Shown here one piece after another: positions 26,324 through 34,672 of a stretch of 64,000 nt of DNA (its first letter is position 1; every line of letters starts with the position of its first letter). Location: contig NZ_JAALDK010000003.1 of NCBI RefSeq assembly GCF_013366925.1, positions 186,001 to 250,000 on the forward strand. Direction: 5' to 3'. The notes under the pieces were generated by a model. The model was not told the DNA's origin. It searched no databases and saw only the letters and a list, made by a program, of their open reading frames with translations. The position numbers and the translations under genes were made by a program. The DNA comes from Paraburkholderia youngii (lineage in GTDB: Bacteria; Pseudomonadota; Gammaproteobacteria; Burkholderiales; Burkholderiaceae).

Positions 26324-26704
26324 ATGAAGAAGACGATGGAAGACTTCGACTATCTCGCGCCCGAGAGCAACGCCGCGTGGCTCGACGGCCGCGGTGACGG
26401 GCGGTTCGAGCAGTATGAGCAGTTCTATCGCGACGAGCGGGCCCGACTGGCCGAAGGGTTCGACCTGAAAACCGTCAACGAGGGATATCAGGATTGGGCC
26501 GGTCGCCAGCCTTCGCGCCTTCTCTCGATGCTGAGCGCACCGTGGTTTGGCCGGGTCGCCGTCGTCTTTTTCTGCCTCTATATAGGATCGCGCCTCATCC
26601 CGGTCGTGGCAAAACTCCAGCCTGTTGCGACCGGCGGCCTGCTCATCGCGGCCTTCGTGGCCCTTCGCGTGTTTCACTGGCGGCGTCGCCGGCGGCGCAC
26701 CTGA
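26324..26704 (+). CDS. Small membrane protein (126 aa)
   Basis: An acidic soluble N-terminus (about 1-65) is followed by two hydrophobic helices (VAVVFFCLYIGSRLIPVV and GGLLIAAFVALRVFHW) and a basic tail (RRRRRRT). It starts six bases after the preceding stop, so it is in the same operon. Not recognised. Confidence 0.6.
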   Translation: MKKTMEDFDYLAPESNAAWLDGRGDGRFEQYEQFYRDERARLAEGFDLKTVNEGYQDWAGRQPSRLLSMLSAPWFGRVAVVFFCLYIGSRLIPVVAKLQPVATGGLLIAAFVALRVFHWRRRRRRT

Positions 26705-26846
26705 GCGTTCACCGCCTCTCCTGCGGGCATCTACGGATTACATACTGGGAGCCTCGCTCAATTCTTACGGGGAACGTCCGTTATCACTAGAATGCGCAAC
26801 GGCCACGGTGCGATCACCCGACGATTTCGGGAGCGCGACCGGACGC

Positions 26847-26876
26847 GACTTGACTTTGCGCTTAGCTCGATAAGAT
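26847..26876 (+). promoter_or_regulatory. Shared promoter motif upstream of the CAP-domain lipoprotein
   Basis: GACTTGACTT (26847-26856) and TAAGAT (26871-26876), spaced 15 bases after TTGACT; 56 bases before the start codon. This copy has the best -10-like box of the four. Confidence 0.6.
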
Positions 26877-26932
26877 GGAATCAAGGTCGTGCAAGGGGCA
26901 CGGCCAACAACAAATCCAAGGATTTTCAAATA

Positions 26933-27940
26933 ATGAAGAAGAACATTTCAGCTTTGACCGCCGTTTCGTTTGCAACCGCCCTCGCCCTTTCGGCATGCGG
27001 CGGCGGCGGTGGTGGCAGCAGCGGTAGTAGCGGCGGCACCAGCAGCAACAACGGGAGCAGCAGCACCCCGCCAGCGTCCACGGCCACCAGCGCCAACGTA
27101 ACGACGCCGCAGTACACCGCTGATAGCGCGCAACTCGCTGTTTTCAACACGATTAACCAGCAACGTCAGCAGTGCGGGTTCCCGTCTCTCGTTGAAAACA
27201 CCCAACTGGATCAAGCCGCGCAAGCTCACGCCTCCTATATGGGTCAGAATGGCGGCACCATCACCGATACCGAGGTAGCCAGCAATCCTGGATTTACCGG
27301 CGCCACGTATGCTGATCGCGCGGCTCACGTCGGATTTCCCGGATCGCAGGTCTATATCGGAGGTGAAAGCGCGGGTTATTACACGAACGCCACGCTGACC
27401 GAAGCGGCGTACGGACAAGCGATCGCCTATGCATGGATGGGCGGCGTCTACCACATCGCTATCGCCTCCTGGCCGGTTACGGAAATCGGCTTGGGCTGGA
27501 ATGAAACGACGTTCAACGGGTTCCCTGAAATCCAGGCGTCGAATTCGATTGCGAACATGCAGCCCCTCGCTGGCAATTTGCCCCTGACGTTCCCGTGTCA
27601 GGGCACCACTGGCGTCGCGTATAAGACGATTGGCGAAACCCCAACGCCGCCGAATACCTCGGGTGCCTACGGGACGCCAGTATCCGTAGTAGGTAACGCG
27701 GCCGATACCATCGTTCTGACGTCGGGCACCTATACCGACTCGTCGGGTAACGTAATCAATCTGCAACTTTTGAATTCGTCAATCGATACGAACAACGAAT
27801 TGCCAGCGTTCGAGGCTGTCGCGTACCCGGTCGCCCCGTTGAATGCGAATACCACCTATACCGTGTCGCTCACCGGCACGCGTAACGGTACGGCATTTTC
27901 GCGGAGCTTCACGTTCACGACCGGCAACGTGATCGGCTGA
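26933..27940 (+). CDS. CAP-domain (SCP/PR-1 type) lipoprotein
   Basis: 335 residues. A lipoprotein signal peptide ends in LALSAC followed by a Gly/Ser linker (GGGGGGSSGSSGG). The CAP domain spans about 60-190: FNTINQQRQQCGFPSLVENTQLDQAAQAHASYM, then GGESAGYYTN and YHIAIASWPVTEIGLGW, with the expected His and Glu residues. A C-terminal beta-sandwich region (about 225-335) resembles a Big/immunoglobulin-like fold. Such proteins are exposed on the envelope; bacterial roles are poorly known. It has its own promoter motif and a strong terminator and faces the transfer operon. Confidence 0.85.
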   Translation: MKKNISALTAVSFATALALSACGGGGGGSSGSSGGTSSNNGSSSTPPASTATSANVTTPQYTADSAQLAVFNTINQQRQQCGFPSLVENTQLDQAAQAHASYMGQNGGTITDTEVASNPGFTGATYADRAAHVGFPGSQVYIGGESAGYYTNATLTEAAYGQAIAYAWMGGVYHIAIASWPVTEIGLGWNETTFNGFPEIQASNSIANMQPLAGNLPLTFPCQGTTGVAYKTIGETPTPPNTSGAYGTPVSVVGNAADTIVLTSGTYTDSSGNVINLQLLNSSIDTNNELPAFEAVAYPVAPLNANTTYTVSLTGTRNGTAFSRSFTFTTGNVIG

Positions 27941-27995
27941 TCCGCGACAACCCAAGACATTTCGACTGGTTCACCACGGGCAATCGCCCCCAGGC

Positions 27996-28029
27996 AAAAA
28001 GCCCCGCGTTTCCTGACGCGGGGCTTTTT
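27996..28029. terminator. Bidirectional intrinsic terminator
   Basis: Perfect 14-base stem AAAAAGCCCCGCGT (27996-28009) / ACGCGGGGCTTTTT (28016-28029). It separates the CAP lipoprotein gene from the convergent transfer operon. Confidence 0.92.
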
Positions 28030-28071
28030 GTTGGCTCTACGTTTTGTGGCGTTTGCGAACTTTCTTATCAC

Positions 28072-28737
28072 CTAGTGGTTAAAACCCGAACACGCGTAAT
28101 CGGGCTGCGGTGGAATCGAAGCGCCCGGATAGCCGCTAGACACCGCGTATAACGACGCAAGTGGCCAAGCGTTCCCGTCGGCGTACGTGTCCCAATTGTC
28201 GCCAATGGACGTCACGTAGGGCCGCCCTTTACCGTCCATCAAAACCGGGTATTGCTTACCGAAGTAATACTGAAAATACGTGGTTGATCCATCGGACCAA
28301 TTATTCTGATAGACCGCTGTTGGCATCGAGCCAGATTTGTTCCCATTGGTGAAGGTCTCGCAAGCGCCCCATACCCAAAATCCCGTAATCGACACGATAG
28401 TAGGTGGCGGCGGGTTCTGAGGGATGCAAGTCAGGTTGACCCACGCCGATCCATTCCAGTCTGGGCCAGCCTGGTCGTAGCCAGGCGGGCAGCCCGGTTT
28501 TACCTGATAGTTACACTGTGGAGCGGTGTATTGCGAGCCGATCCACTGTGCCGCAGCTACGGTCGTCCATCCAGGATCTGTGGGACACGTCGGTGCAGTC
28601 TGCCAGACCGTTGTTATGTGACCGACGCACGTCGAGTCCTGATTGTTGACCGAGCACCTTACCGGCCCTGCCACCGCAGCATGGCTTACAAGCACCGCAC
28701 AGACGGCCAGCGCGATCCTGATTATCAGCTTTGTCAT
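28072..28737 (-). CDS. Secreted Cys-rich protein at the end of the pilus operon
   Basis: 221 residues with a clear signal peptide (MTKLIIRIALAVCAVLVSHAAVA). The mature part has many Cys, Trp and Tyr (CSVNNQDSTCVGH, CNYQVKPGCPPGYDQAG, WGACETF). CPPGY-type motifs recall C-terminal parts of PilV tip adhesins. It follows pilV by 12 bases, so it may be a pilus-tip or mating-pair protein. Not recognised as a family. Confidence 0.65.
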   Translation of the reverse strand: MTKLIIRIALAVCAVLVSHAAVAGPVRCSVNNQDSTCVGHITTVWQTAPTCPTDPGWTTVAAAQWIGSQYTAPQCNYQVKPGCPPGYDQAGPDWNGSAWVNLTCIPQNPPPPTIVSITGFWVWGACETFTNGNKSGSMPTAVYQNNWSDGSTTYFQYYFGKQYPVLMDGKGRPYVTSIGDNWDTYADGNAWPLASLYAVSSGYPGASIPPQPDYACSGFNH

Positions 28738-28749
28738 TTTTCTCTATTC

Positions 28750-29919
28750 TCAATAGGAACAATACGTCGTCGCAACGGCGGTGCCGGGGATAACGGTGCT
28801 GTCGCCTGGGCTTCCATCCACGATATAGACCGTCCATGGGCCCGTACCATCGACCCGGTAGTGGATCGAGGCGGTCGGGTCGGTGTAGGTGCTCTGTCCG
28901 GACACCACAATCCCCGGCGTCCCGCCCGCCGGACACACTGGATTGGGCACGAACGTACCGTTCCCGTCGGGAATAGCGGTGTAGCCGTACCACAGCTTCG
29001 GCCCGCCAATGGGCATCCACTGCAGAACGCCCGACACCTTCTGGCACGACAGAATCAGTCCCGAACCGTCGCTTGCCCCGGCCGTGGCATTCACCGCCGG
29101 GCAAGCGGTTCGTGGCCAGCCCACGCTGCCCATCCCGATCGTCGTACCGGCGGTGACAGTGGTGCCAGCCGTAACACTTGTGCCCGCGGCTACCGCACCG
29201 CTTGCCGCCACCGCGCCCGTGGCTCCAACATTCGCCGCGCTTACCGTCCCCTCTGCATCCAGGTCGTGAACGTTGTGCAGGCTCACGTGATTGACGTTCT
29301 GGTCTCCCGTCCACGTCAGCGCGCCGTCGCGCCGGATATAGACCGAGTTACCGTCCGAGGTTGGCCCATTGGTCGCAAGGATCGCGGCCGGGACGTTGCC
29401 CAGCGGATTGGTCGCGGTCCATGCACCGTTCAGGCCTGTGATCGTTCCCGCGTTCTGCGTTTTCGAGTACCCGAAGGAATTGCCGCCAGCCTGCGCAATC
29501 TGCGACGCGCCAACGATATCCGGCACTCCGCCTCGCGTGAGCGGCTTCGACGGATACATGACGTAGGTGACGTGGCAGTCACCGGCGCTCGCCGTACACG
29601 TTGCAGGCCCGACACTCATGCTGATCACGTACGACCCGCCCCAGAACGGTCCCGGAGCGTGCGGCTGTTTCAGGTTTTCCTGCTTAAAGAGGTCATTGAG
29701 CGTCGGCGGGTTGGCGATCACCGCGACAGGGCCCCCTGCAATCAGCGTCGCGTAATTGTTGGTCACCCAGTCAGATAACGCCGAATTGATGACCGCCTCG
29801 TTCTGGCCTTCGGCCGTCATGACCTGCGAGCGCCGCTTCGCTGCGTCTTCCTTGATCGCGACGGTCGTCATCAGCGCAGCGGCCACCAGCACGACCACCA
29901 TCTCAACGATGCTGAACAT
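28750..29919 (-). CDS. pilV: PilV-like minor pilin/adhesin
   Basis: 389 residues. The N-terminus MFSIVEMVVVLVAAALMTTVA is a pilin helix; the middle has PilV/shufflon-N features (NNYATLIAGGPVAVIANPPTLNDLF, YVMYPSKPLTRGGVPDIV) and the C-terminus is Cys-containing and variable, as in the tip adhesins of thin pili that choose recipients. An Ala/Gly/Thr repeat (TVTAGTTVTAGTT) lies near 230. The start is fixed: the in-frame codon four before ATG is the pilS stop. This leaves no basic leader peptide, so Phe2 is already the mature +1 with Glu at +5. No shufflon repeats or rci gene follow. Confidence 0.78.
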   Translation of the reverse strand: MFSIVEMVVVLVAAALMTTVAIKEDAAKRRSQVMTAEGQNEAVINSALSDWVTNNYATLIAGGPVAVIANPPTLNDLFKQENLKQPHAPGPFWGGSYVISMSVGPATCTASAGDCHVTYVMYPSKPLTRGGVPDIVGASQIAQAGGNSFGYSKTQNAGTITGLNGAWTATNPLGNVPAAILATNGPTSDGNSVYIRRDGALTWTGDQNVNHVSLHNVHDLDAEGTVSAANVGATGAVAASGAVAAGTSVTAGTTVTAGTTIGMGSVGWPRTACPAVNATAGASDGSGLILSCQKVSGVLQWMPIGGPKLWYGYTAIPDGNGTFVPNPVCPAGGTPGIVVSGQSTYTDPTASIHYRVDGTGPWTVYIVDGSPGDSTVIPGTAVATTYCSY

Positions 29920-29931
29920 GGGCGACTGTCC

Positions 29932-30540
29932 TTAGTTGTTGTGCGTCGCGTACATCGCGATGCTCGCCGTCGCACCGCTCGAGCTGCACGCCGTCCCCGC
30001 AGTCGACTGGTTAAAGGTCGTATTCGGATCGGAGACGGTCGTCCCATTGACGGTCACCTTTGTATAGGCGCCCGCCACAGCGCCGACCGCGAGCGAACAG
30101 ACCGTTGCCGGAACCGGATAGGTCAGCACCATCGCATCGTCGGTCGTGGAAATGGTCGCGACCGCTGCTGTCACCGAGCCACCGAAGATACCGGTCAGCG
30201 TGCCGGACGTCTTGTTCACCCGGCTACCGGCCGAATCGAACGCGTGATTCTGCGCAAGCGTGAGTAGCGATTCAGCCGAAAAATCCGTGTCGCTCGCCGT
30301 CGCGTCCTGGATGCCACTGCGGAAAAGTTGCGACTCGCTCTTGAACTGGTGCGCGTGAATACGATCCATCACGAAGCTGCGGCCCTCATAGACGATGAGT
30401 GCAAGCAGCGCGGCACCCGCCATGACGGCTGCGCCTTCGATGATCGACAGCTCACCGGACTGTTTGCGCCGGCGTCCCATGCGCAGGATCGCTGCCTTGC
30501 GTTGTTCCTGGGTCTGATTCTGGATCGGGTCCTTGTTCAT
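29932..30540 (-). CDS. pilS: PilS-like major type IVb pilin
   Basis: About 202 residues. A long basic leader (MNKDPIQNQTQEQRKAAILRMGRRRKQSGE) precedes the pilin helix LSIIEGAAVMAGAALLALIVYEG. Cleavage after Gly-Glu would put the invariant Glu at +5; cleavage after Gly would put it at +6. The C-terminal domain has a Cys pair (VCSLAV, TACSSSG) able to form the D-loop disulphide. AACGAGAAAA before the ATG at 30540 supports the start. It builds the thin pilus shaft with PilV at the tip. Confidence 0.78.
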   Translation of the reverse strand: MNKDPIQNQTQEQRKAAILRMGRRRKQSGELSIIEGAAVMAGAALLALIVYEGRSFVMDRIHAHQFKSESQLFRSGIQDATASDTDFSAESLLTLAQNHAFDSAGSRVNKTSGTLTGIFGGSVTAAVATISTTDDAMVLTYPVPATVCSLAVGAVAGAYTKVTVNGTTVSDPNTTFNQSTAGTACSSSGATASIAMYATHNN

Positions 30541-30557
30541 TTTTCTCGTTGCCTCGG

Positions 30558-31691
30558 TCAATTTGATACAGCGGATGTAGTCGGGGAAGAATCGAAGCTC
30601 GCCGCGCCGGTCGCCGCGTACGATCCGATGCCCAGCACAAAAAACAGCGTGACGGCGAAGCCGAGCAGCACGTAATGCGTGATACGTGCATTGCGGCGCA
30701 CGGTGGCGACGACGCGGTCCAGCGATGTTCGGCCCAGATTCTTGATGGCTTGCACGAACTGGTCGCGCCCCGCCGCGTCGGCGATCGTGTCGATCACCAC
30801 CTCGGAGAAGATGCCGGTATCGAGCGCCCGCATCGGTTCATCGGGGCGTTGCGTGAGCCGCCGGCTCATGCGGTCGATGTGCCACCGGAGCCACGGGTCG
30901 GCGGTCTTGGCAAGCCGGTCGAGCGCAGCGCGCAGGACGAGATTTGAATCGAAGAGACCGGCAAGCGACACGATGAGCAGCGCAGCACGCAGGTCGCGCC
31001 GGTTGCGCCACATCAGCGGCAATGCATCTACGCGGTTGCGGAAGTGTCCGGTCCAGCGTTTGAGCGTCCAGAAATACAACGACACCAGACCCGCGGCGAT
31101 CGCAGCGCTCAGCCACCAGTACTCGTAGCAGAATGTGTCGATCGCATAGAGCGTCTGCCCTACCGGCAGCCATTGATCGACCGGCTTCGTGTCTGCGACA
31201 GCCGGGAAGATTTCCCCGCCGAACAGCATGCAGAACATGTAGAGATAGACGATCAGGAACGCGGGGTAGGCCATTTCCAGCGACGTTGTCGACGCGAGCA
31301 CACCCTCCGCGTGCGCAGCCATTTCCGCGAGCTCCAGCCCGCGCACCGCGGCGTCTTCGCGCGTCGACGTACCGGCGATATCGAGGAGTGCGTGTTCCTG
31401 GCTCGGAATGAACGGCTTGAGTGCGGTGGCAAAGTCGTCACCAGCGACCATGCGCTTCGCAACCGCATTGAACACCGGCCACGTGAGCCACCTGCGCGAG
31501 CGATGACGCTTTTCGAGGGTCGTCAGCCGCTCGAGCAGCGTCTCGCGATTGCGCAGCCCCTTGGCCGCCACGTCCAGACGTGTCTCGCGATAGAAGGTCT
31601 CGCGCACCTTCTGGAAGCGCAATCTGGCGATGCGCAGCCGCTCCTTCTGCGGCAGCGCCATGAAGAGTGTATGAATCAGTCCCCGGATCAC
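30558..31691 (-). CDS. pilR: PilR-like inner-membrane platform protein (T2SSF)
   Basis: 377 residues with two GspF/PilC-type domains and about three membrane segments (FLIVYLYMFCMLFGGEIF, WWLSAAIAAGLVSLYFW and a final VLLGFAVTLFFVLGIGSYA). These platform proteins couple the ATPase PilQ to pilin extraction. Four-base overlap with pilQ. Its position between pilQ and pilS is that of R64-type thin pilus operons. Confidence 0.85.
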   Translation of the reverse strand: MIRGLIHTLFMALPQKERLRIARLRFQKVRETFYRETRLDVAAKGLRNRETLLERLTTLEKRHRSRRWLTWPVFNAVAKRMVAGDDFATALKPFIPSQEHALLDIAGTSTREDAAVRGLELAEMAAHAEGVLASTTSLEMAYPAFLIVYLYMFCMLFGGEIFPAVADTKPVDQWLPVGQTLYAIDTFCYEYWWLSAAIAAGLVSLYFWTLKRWTGHFRNRVDALPLMWRNRRDLRAALLIVSLAGLFDSNLVLRAALDRLAKTADPWLRWHIDRMSRRLTQRPDEPMRALDTGIFSEVVIDTIADAAGRDQFVQAIKNLGRTSLDRVVATVRRNARITHYVLLGFAVTLFFVLGIGSYAATGAASFDSSPTTSAVSN

Positions 31692-33946
31692 GACGGCAGC
31701 CTCCCGTCACGGTCAGCGAAGATCCGGTATTCGTCGAACGGACGCATCGCGGTGTCGATGAAGCGCGGATCGATGATCCCTTGCGACGCCTTGAAGAGTG
31801 CGTGCTCGTAGATCGTCTTGCCCGTCATGTCATCGGTGTCAAAGCCGGTCGTGCGCGCCGATCGCCACACGCTTTCAGCGCCGCGCCAGTCGCGTTCGGC
31901 AACGCGGTCCAGAAACTCCAACGTCGGCCGGAAGATCTCCATTGCAAGCGTCTGCCCTTTCGTACCGGCCGCGACCTTGCCCGCCCGTGTGAACAGTCCC
32001 TTCAGGCGGCAGTGTTCGCAACCGGCTTCGTCGCGGCAAGCCATCTTCGAGGTGTCCAGACCGAACTTGCGTTCGAGCGTTTCAATCTGCGCTGCGGGCA
32101 TCACATCGCGCGCCGGCACCTTGCAGTGGGGGCACAGAAGGGGGATCAGTTTCTGGTTCGCGACCGCATTGATGAACTTCTCCGAGGACACTTCGTCCAT
32201 CGGCAACTGCAGGCGCCCACCGGCCAGGCGCATGAATGCGCCGATCGCGCTATCCGCATGAAGCGTGGTACGCACCGGATGCCCTGTGAGTGCGAGCTCA
32301 GCCACGAGCCCGGCGACAACGCGGTCCCGGATCTCCCCGACCGTCACATCGTCGGGGTCCATGCGCATCAGCGTTCGGATCACCTCGGCGCACTTGCGGT
32401 TCGCTTCTTCGTCGGTCTCATCGGGACGACGCGGAATCGAAATGTCCGAGAGCCACGGCTGCGGATACTCGGACGGTTCATTGACTGCGAACTGCTTGCG
32501 CAGGTCACGAGACGCGAGCATGAAGGACATCGCACGCAGCAACGTGGACTTGGCCGAGCCCGTCTCTCCGGTGAAGACCGTGACCCCGCCGCTGACGTTG
32601 CCCAGCGCCTGAACGATGCGCAACTGGGACGTCTGCAGCCCCATCTGTTCCGGCATCAGCACCTTCAGGTTCCGGAAGTTGCCGTCGAGCAGCCGCAGAC
32701 CGACGTCGAACCCGCCAACGAGCGGTGAACTCTGCCAGCGGATGTTGACGATGTCGGAATGCACAACGAGCGGGATCATTGCCGACTGCGAAGCAGTAGG
32801 CTGGAACGTCTCGCCGGAGTTGGTGTTGCGCGCGACGAGATCCTGATAGGCAGCCGACAGCGCGCGACGCACCAGCGCCTTGGGCAGCTTGCGGTACGTG
32901 TAAAGGTCTCCGTTTACGCGGAACCGGACTTCGACATCGTCGTTGAAGTCGCGGTACTCGAAGTGGATGTCACCGGCGCCATACGCGTGTGCGGCTTCGG
33001 CCACGTCGCGAAAGGTGCCGATCGCACGCGAACTCTCCGGAAGGATGGCCGCCGAGCGGTTGCGCTCGGTCGCGTAGATCGCGGCGATCACCGCGTCCGT
33101 TGCGATCATCTCTTCATGCACCTTGATGTCGGCGCGCTCGAGATCCTTCACATAGGTCGGATACAGCGCGGACTCGTGGAACGTGCGAGTCGTGATGACG
33201 ATCGCCATCCCCGCTTGCACTTCGACCGCCACAAACTCGCGGCGCGCCGCATCGGTAATGCGCAGGGTTGCATCCTGACCGCGCTCACTGAGGATGCGCT
33301 TGAAACCCAGTGCGTCGGCGGCCACCAGCTGCCGCAGGCCTGACGGCAGGAACTCCGCCTGCTGCGACACCACGTCAGCTTGTGCATGGACTTCGTGCGC
33401 CTCGTGCATCCCCTCGGCGGGCTGTGTCGGCGGCATTGCCTGCGGTGCAACGTCATGCGCTTCGCCCCGAGACTCGTCGGACTCAGCCGTATTGCGTCGC
33501 ATGACGGGCGACGCCATCGCTGACTCAGGAACATCGGCCTGCGTCGTTCCGGGGACGTTCTCCGCGGCCCGTTGCGCTTCAGCCGCGTGGTCAATCGTCG
33601 GCTCAACTCGCGCCGGGTGACGGGGTGCTTCCGGCTGTGCAGGATCGACGCCGGCCGCCTCGTGCGCGTCGCTGTCATTGGCTTCGACGTCAGTGACGTC
33701 GCCCATTCTCAGTCGCATGCCCAACGTCATAGGCTGGCCCGGCTTCGTGTCTACAGACTCTGCCTTGAGTGGCTTGTCCCTACGCACGAAGCGCGGCTCG
33801 CGATCCGTGTCCTCCTTGCGCCCTGCACCCGCGATAGGCATCGACGCGGGGGATTCGTCAGTGAACCCGGCGCGCAGTGCACGCAACCGCCCAAGAATGC
33901 CGCGCGAGGACGGCTCGTCTTTTTCAATACCGTTGAACAGGCTCAT
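31688..33946 (-). CDS. pilQ: PilQ-like pilus assembly ATPase (GspE/PilB type)
   Basis: 752 residues. The C-terminal ATPase has Walker A GETGSAKST (about 459-467), Asp/His boxes (MDPDDVTVGEIRD, LTGHPVRTTLHAD) and a four-Cys zinc site (LLCPHC, CRDEAGCEHC). It powers pilin polymerisation. It is much longer than R64 PilQ: roughly the first 190 residues are acidic, Pro/Ala-rich low complexity and look disordered. Walker A has Ala in place of the usual Gly before Lys (SAKST). Four-base overlap with pilR. Confidence 0.88.
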   Translation of the reverse strand: MSLFNGIEKDEPSSRGILGRLRALRAGFTDESPASMPIAGAGRKEDTDREPRFVRRDKPLKAESVDTKPGQPMTLGMRLRMGDVTDVEANDSDAHEAAGVDPAQPEAPRHPARVEPTIDHAAEAQRAAENVPGTTQADVPESAMASPVMRRNTAESDESRGEAHDVAPQAMPPTQPAEGMHEAHEVHAQADVVSQQAEFLPSGLRQLVAADALGFKRILSERGQDATLRITDAARREFVAVEVQAGMAIVITTRTFHESALYPTYVKDLERADIKVHEEMIATDAVIAAIYATERNRSAAILPESSRAIGTFRDVAEAAHAYGAGDIHFEYRDFNDDVEVRFRVNGDLYTYRKLPKALVRRALSAAYQDLVARNTNSGETFQPTASQSAMIPLVVHSDIVNIRWQSSPLVGGFDVGLRLLDGNFRNLKVLMPEQMGLQTSQLRIVQALGNVSGGVTVFTGETGSAKSTLLRAMSFMLASRDLRKQFAVNEPSEYPQPWLSDISIPRRPDETDEEANRKCAEVIRTLMRMDPDDVTVGEIRDRVVAGLVAELALTGHPVRTTLHADSAIGAFMRLAGGRLQLPMDEVSSEKFINAVANQKLIPLLCPHCKVPARDVMPAAQIETLERKFGLDTSKMACRDEAGCEHCRLKGLFTRAGKVAAGTKGQTLAMEIFRPTLEFLDRVAERDWRGAESVWRSARTTGFDTDDMTGKTIYEHALFKASQGIIDPRFIDTAMRPFDEYRIFADRDGRLPS

Positions 33947-33949
33947 CGT

Positions 33950-34672
33950 TTATCGTGCGGCAGCGGAAAGAGGAAAGGAGGAAGGCAGCGGACCACCGAG
34001 ATCACTCAGCGTTCGCGCCGGACCGCCCGGCTGCTGCGCGTTGTCGGACGTATTGGCCGTGCGGCCGCTGATGGTTTCGGTCCAGGTACGCTTGCCATCG
34101 GTGACAGTGACAACGAATCCATCAACCCGCTTCACGGTCCAGCCATTGAGCAGCTTCACGCCAACATGCGCGGGATAGGAGGCGTTGCGGTAGTCGTACA
34201 GCACCGACGTTCCGCTCGTATCGCTGAAAGCGCCAACGAATCGCACCGGTTCCGCGTGGGAAGCCGGCGGTGTCGCCCTGATGACCTGCGCAGTGACGGG
34301 CACTGTCGAAGGCGCAGGCGCGTTGAGCGTGACAGCAGTACCCTGCGGCCCGCCATCGCCGGCAAGCTGCCGTGCAATTTTCGAACGGGTAATCTGGTCG
34401 ATCTCGTCGATCGACAGGTGCGGCGCAGTGGGAGCCGGTAACCTCTGCGCTGCCGGTTGCGAGACGGATTGCGAGACCGGTTGCGAAACCGGTTGAGAAG
34501 CGGCGGAGGGCGAAGCAGCGCCTGGCGAACCCATGTCGAGATTGGCCGAGGGTACGCGCACGCTCGCCGTCTGCATGTGCGGCGAAGCCGGCTTCGTCTG
34601 TTGCGCCTGCGCAGCACCGGTGATCAGCGTCAATGCACTGGCAATCGCCGTCAGCCGTTTATTCGAGAACAT
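33950..34672 (-). CDS. pilP: PilP-like pilus assembly protein
   Basis: About 240 residues, starting MFSNKRLTAIASALTLITGAAQAQ, a signal peptide. A linker with the tandem repeat QPVSQPVSQSVSQPA (near 60-75) leads to a C-terminal small beta domain (TSVLYDYRNASYPAHVGVKLLNGWTVKRVDGFVVTV) as in PilP/IncB PilP. It probably links the secretin to the inner-membrane complex. Its start overlaps pilO by 14 bases. Confidence 0.75.
   Translation of the reverse strand: MFSNKRLTAIASALTLITGAAQAQQTKPASPHMQTASVRVPSANLDMGSPGAASPSAASQPVSQPVSQSVSQPAAQRLPAPTAPHLSIDEIDQITRSKIARQLAGDGGPQGTAVTLNAPAPSTVPVTAQVIRATPPASHAEPVRFVGAFSDTSGTSVLYDYRNASYPAHVGVKLLNGWTVKRVDGFVVTVTDGKRTWTETISGRTANTSDNAQQPGGPARTLSDLGGPLPSSFPLSAAAR

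Noticed and set aside
28750..29919. Shufflon in pilV
   Set aside because: No inverted repeats of the sfx type, no alternative 3' segments and no adjacent rci recombinase; the integrase is 14 kb away and lies beside other genes.
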